From JBBDMX01 sp040878035 (lineage in GTDB: Bacteria > Planctomycetota > Phycisphaerae > Phycisphaerales > Phycisphaeraceae): a stretch of 64,000 nucleotides of DNA. Location of the stretch: the NCBI GenBank assembly GCA_040878035.1, contig JBBDMX010000099.1:1-64000 (forward strand), read 5' to 3'. Every line of letters begins with the position of its first letter. Position 1 is the stretch's first letter. A program made the translations under genes and the position numbers. A model generated the notes under the pieces. It searched no databases. It was not told the origin of the DNA and worked only from the letters and a program-made list of their open reading frames with translations. Positions 61,335 to 64,000 of the stretch are shown piece after piece.

Positions 61335-61349
61335 GGCGCGTGACAGAAG

Positions 61350-61386
61350 AAGCCCGGCCATGCGAGTCTTCGAGCTTGGCCGGGAT
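61350..61386 (+). repeat. REP element copy B (plus orientation)
   Basis: AAGCCCGGCCATGCGAG and CGAGCTTGGCCGGGAT; identical to 49859-49895. Confidence 0.8.
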
Positions 61387-61410
61387 CCTCCCCGGGATTA
61401 CCATGGCTCC

Positions 61411-61941
61411 ATGTCGCCCCTGCGCTGGTACCACACGCAGATATGGCTCTACGGTCACTGGCTGCCGGGTGACGCCAAGGGATTCCGCAGTCGGAACCAC
61501 CGGGTTCACTCCAGTGGCGACTACAAGCAGCTACCTCCGGCGGGGGAGCATGCCGGCCTTTACCGCCACGCCAAGGCACTACTCAAAGGCCAGCCCATCA
61601 CGCTTACGTCCGCCCAGCGCCAATGTGTCGGGCCGTTGATCGTGCGGTGGTTTGAACTGAAAGAATTGGCCATTGCCGCAGTGTCGGTCGGCGGCGCCCA
61701 TGCGCATCTTCTTGGCATGCTTCCGGTGGGCGATGAGGATGCCATGATCGGCAAGGTCAAACGCTACGCGTCGGCCGAGTCGAGCCGGCGGGATGCGATG
61801 ATCCCATCGAAACTGTTCGCGGGGAAAGGTGAGCCCAAACGGGTTGAGAATTGGCCGCATTTCACCGCGAGCTACGAGTACGTGACGGAGAAGCACGCTC
61901 GGGAAGGAGCATGGGCGTGGGGCGTGGGGCGTGGGGGTTGA
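61411..61941 (+). CDS. REP-associated Y1-like transposase (RAYT-like)
   Basis: 176 residues. The HUH-type motif is GAHAHLLGMLPVG (about 94), and the Tyr lies in HFTASYEYVTEKHAREG (about 158), matching the YIxxNP-like end of RAYTs. The start region YHTQIWLYGHWLPGDAKGF and YRHAKALLKGQPI is typical of planctomycete relatives. The gene is flanked by REP pairs A/B and C/D, so it probably acts on those hairpins. It is distinct in sequence from the first relative at 11218. Confidence 0.78.
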   Translation: MSPLRWYHTQIWLYGHWLPGDAKGFRSRNHRVHSSGDYKQLPPAGEHAGLYRHAKALLKGQPITLTSAQRQCVGPLIVRWFELKELAIAAVSVGGAHAHLLGMLPVGDEDAMIGKVKRYASAESSRRDAMIPSKLFAGKGEPKRVENWPHFTASYEYVTEKHAREGAWAWGVGRGG

Positions 61942-61977
61942 GGCGCTGGAGCGGCTGTGGGAACTTGGCGCGGAGTA

Positions 61978-62014
61978 ATCCCGGCCAAGCTCGAAGACGA
62001 GTATGGCCGGGCTT
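61978..62014 (-). repeat. REP element copy C (minus orientation)
   Basis: ATCCCGGCCAAGCTCGAAG and ACGAGTATGGCCGGGCTT; 37 bp, just after the transposase-like gene. Confidence 0.8.
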
Positions 62015-62060
62015 GAGAAAAGAATCGTATGGCCGGGCGAGGAAGACCTGCACGCGCCAT

Positions 62061-62096
62061 AGCTCGGCCATGCTCGTCTTCGAGCTTGGCCGGGAT
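62061..62096 (+). repeat. REP element copy D (plus orientation)
   Basis: AGCTCGGCCATGCTCGTC and TTCGAGCTTGGCCGGGAT; 36 bp. A half copy (ATGGCCGGGCGAGG) lies between C and D at 62029-62042. Confidence 0.8.
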
Positions 62097-62124
62097 TCGG
62101 CGCCGGTGTGAATCGCGCTTGGCC

Positions 62125-62676
62125 TCAACCCTTGTTGAGGATCTCGAAGATCGACTGCGTGCGCAGAACCACGCCTGTGCAGCCCAGCAGGTGGTAGCTC
62201 TGGATGTGGTACTGCTTCTTGAACTTCTGGCAGTCGATCACCGAGAGGCATGGCACGTTTTCGCCGTCTTTCCACTCGAAGCTCATCGAGTTGGTTTCGG
62301 CGGCGAAATCGCGCATCTCAATGAGCGTGGCGTTGTAAAGATTGTCCGTCAGCGATTCGGTCTGGATGGACGTGACATAGCCGAGGTTGCCCTGGGCGGG
62401 CATTTCGTAGTCCTTTTCGCCCAGGCAAGGCAGGGCGTGGACCAGACCATGCTCGGGCAGATGGTCACCATTCTCCATGACCACTTCGGTCAGGCATTCG
62501 CCGTTGAACTGGAAGCGTACCACGTGCCCGGCGGAGAGGAGCCAGGTTTCGACCTCGTAGTCACCGTGCCGTGCCAAGCGCCGCCCCTGAAGCTCAAAGA
62601 GCTCGGGGTGCAGTGCCCGACCATACACGATCATGCGGAACATCTGGGTATTGGATGACTTATGGCTAACGCTCAT
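62125..62676 (-). CDS. DUF2617-like protein
   Basis: 183 residues, soluble. Pattern: MIVYGRALHPELFELQGRRL near the start, VVRFQFNGECLTEVVM, GYVTSIQTESLTDNLYNATL, and VLRTQSIFEI at the end. I recall this arrangement from the DUF2617 family of planctomycetes, whose function is unknown. No neighbours in the same operon. Confidence 0.65.
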   Translation of the reverse strand: MSVSHKSSNTQMFRMIVYGRALHPELFELQGRRLARHGDYEVETWLLSAGHVVRFQFNGECLTEVVMENGDHLPEHGLVHALPCLGEKDYEMPAQGNLGYVTSIQTESLTDNLYNATLIEMRDFAAETNSMSFEWKDGENVPCLSVIDCQKFKKQYHIQSYHLLGCTGVVLRTQSIFEILNKG

Positions 62677-62945
62677 TGCTTAACCTGTACTTTCTAGCAG
62701 TATTGGGAGCCCTGATCGCGGTCTTGGGAGTCCTGATCGTGCTGGGGGATACACGACTCATCTCGGAAGGCGGATTCTAGCATTTCGCAGGTGCATTGTG
62801 AAGAGGTAACGCTTGATATTCCAACAAATCCGTCAGTTTAGGTGATATTCAGCACCGGGCGAGTCTTGGGCCGATAAGTCCTCTAATCCACCTTTCCTGC
62901 ACGAGATACGTTCGCGTGCGGCAGATGGTTCGCCTGGCTCCCGGA
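62677..62945. other. Divergent intergenic region with a short direct repeat
   Basis: 269 bp without a gene. Contains a direct repeat (TTGGGAGCCCTGATCGCGG and TTGGGAGTCCTGATCGTGC near 62703-62745). No clear promoter or terminator. Confidence 0.4.
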
Positions 62946-64000
62946 ATGACATCGACTCAGGACCTTTTTGCGCGACTGAAAAAAGAGACCGACCCGTCGG
63001 TCGCCGCGGCGGTGGCGGCGGCACTGCCGACGGCCGATCCGGCGGCCCTACGCCTGGGCGTCCAATACCTCCTGGAACGCGGTTCGGCCGCCCACGGCGT
63101 GATCCTGATTCTGCATTATCACCGACTGGGATTTGACTTACAGCGAGCCGTGGCCCGACACCTCGTGCAGACGGTCGGCCCACTGCGCCAAGCCATCTAC
63201 CATACCGACCCCCATGCCGCACCCAACGTCCTTAGAATCATCCGCGATTCCCTGTCGCCTGATTTGGGCTATCTGGCCGTTGAACTGCTGCAAAGCGGCC
63301 CAAGCGACCTGTGGCCCGAGGCGGCGCGATGTCTGCTGGAATTGACCCACATCAACCAATCGCTCGAAGGCGACAGCGACTATCCGGGGCACCCGGTGCA
63401 GCAGTCGGTTCGCGAGGCGCTGGCGGCCTTTGCCCACCACAAGCAGCCGGCGGTGGTGCTGGCGTGGATGTGGCTCTCGCCCCGACCGCTGGCGCCCCTG
63501 GCACCAACCCACGCCCTGGCGGATGAACGCAGTCCCCTGGTGGTGGCGGCGCGATATCTGCTCCAGGGCGGTCGGCACCGCGCCGCCCGTCGCGCCGCCA
63601 TATCGCTTCTGGCGATTCCCCACCTGACGGGCGCCGCATTGCAGGGACTGGGCCGGTGCACGCCCCAACAGGGCCTGACGGATGTGCTGTGCTCGGCACA
63701 TCTTGTGCTTCATCCGGGCATCGCCAGTTCGCTTGCCCGTCTGCCGCAGGCGCATAGGTTGCTGCCGGGGGCCGCCCATGTGGGTGGATACGCCCCCGCC
63801 GGGGTGCGGGCCTTGCCCGGCTGGATCATGGCGTTGCCGGTGCCGGCAGGTGACCGGGTGCGGGCGCTGGCGGTCGTGGGCAAGGCCGCCGATGATCTGG
63901 CGCGATTGTCGGCCCTGCGGGCGCTATTGATGCTCAGCCATCAGTGCATGATGCCGGCGAGCGGGCCGACGGTATCCCCCGCCGATGCCGGCGCCATTCA
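62946..64000 (+). CDS. HEAT-repeat-like protein, incomplete at the window end
   Basis: An open frame of 351 codons with no stop before the window edge. The frame is entirely open, with coding-like codon use. Helical repeats rich in Leu/Ala (DLFARLKKETDPSVAAAV, GVQYLLERGSAAHGVIL, AVARHLVQTVGPLRQAIY, EAARCLLELTHINQS) fit an alpha-solenoid. No transmembrane segment in the visible part. Function unknown. ATG at 62925 is an alternative start. Confidence 0.65.
   Translation, partial: MTSTQDLFARLKKETDPSVAAAVAAALPTADPAALRLGVQYLLERGSAAHGVILILHYHRLGFDLQRAVARHLVQTVGPLRQAIYHTDPHAAPNVLRIIRDSLSPDLGYLAVELLQSGPSDLWPEAARCLLELTHINQSLEGDSDYPGHPVQQSVREALAAFAHHKQPAVVLAWMWLSPRPLAPLAPTHALADERSPLVVAARYLLQGGRHRAARRAAISLLAIPHLTGAALQGLGRCTPQQGLTDVLCSAHLVLHPGIASSLARLPQAHRLLPGAAHVGGYAPAGVRALPGWIMALPVPAGDRVRALAVVGKAADDLARLSALRALLMLSHQCMMPASGPTVSPADAGAI

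Noticed and set aside
60859..61410. Upstream extension of the second RAYT ORF
   Set aside because: It overlaps the glycolipid-binding-like gene in another frame and the REP pair; homology starts at 61411.

Overview
The window is 64 kb of high-GC bacterial DNA. It looks like a chromosome fragment of an uncultured planctomycete, probably from the Phycisphaerae. The pointers are a DUF1559-type pseudopilin with an H-X9-DG motif, a PEP-CTERM protein, DUF4038 and agarase-like hydrolases, a lone infC with an AUU start, and dense intergenic simple-phrase repeats. This placement is inference from gene content; there is no rRNA. One tRNA (Cys) is present. I saw no CRISPR array, prophage or plasmid functions.

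Layout. 0.1-6.4 kb: agmatine-to-putrescine pair (aguB-aguA), a MATE exporter, a DUF4038 glycosidase and an RNase Z-like metallo-beta-lactamase. 6.5-7.7 kb: an unusual tRNA-Cys, a decayed gene, and a MITE-like element with perfect terminal inverted repeats. 7.7-11.8 kb: unknown genes, a coupled pair of papain-like-fold paralogues and an IS200-like REP-associated transposase. 11.9-22.4 kb: a ketosynthase invaded by repeats, a fused indolepyruvate ferredoxin oxidoreductase, a GH130 glycosidase, ilvC, an OmpH-like lipoprotein and a YycJ-like hydrolase. 22.5-28.3 kb: an RND pump with adaptor and a divergent TetR regulator with two palindromic operators. 28.5-34.6 kb: housekeeping and membrane genes (DUF2203, MscS, PrmC, tRNA nucleotidyltransferase, DedA). 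34.9-38.9 kb: a coupled sugar ABC importer without an ATPase. 39.1-47.3 kb: a YqiJ-like protein, a YqiK flotillin and a 1777-residue AAA+ ATPase. This is the strongest candidate for a poorly described system. 47.4-53.0 kb: kinase-like protein, M29 aminopeptidase, a tiny Gln-rich protein, SpoU methylase, infC and a standalone CoaB. 53.4-60.6 kb: a carbohydrate locus (ThuA, mutarotase, KDPG aldolase, LacI, pseudopilin, GH50-like enzyme, PEP-CTERM protein). 60.7-64 kb: glycolipid-binding-like protein, a second REP-associated transposase framed by REP pairs, a DUF2617-like protein, and a HEAT-like ORF running off the end.

One theme crosses the whole window. At least six families of short phrase repeats or palindromes fill gene borders, often as inverted pairs at convergent ends. 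Several have entered coding sequences in frame (ketosynthase, tRNA nucleotidyltransferase, oxidoreductase) or now encode gene ends (agmatine deiminase, MscS, tRNA nucleotidyltransferase).
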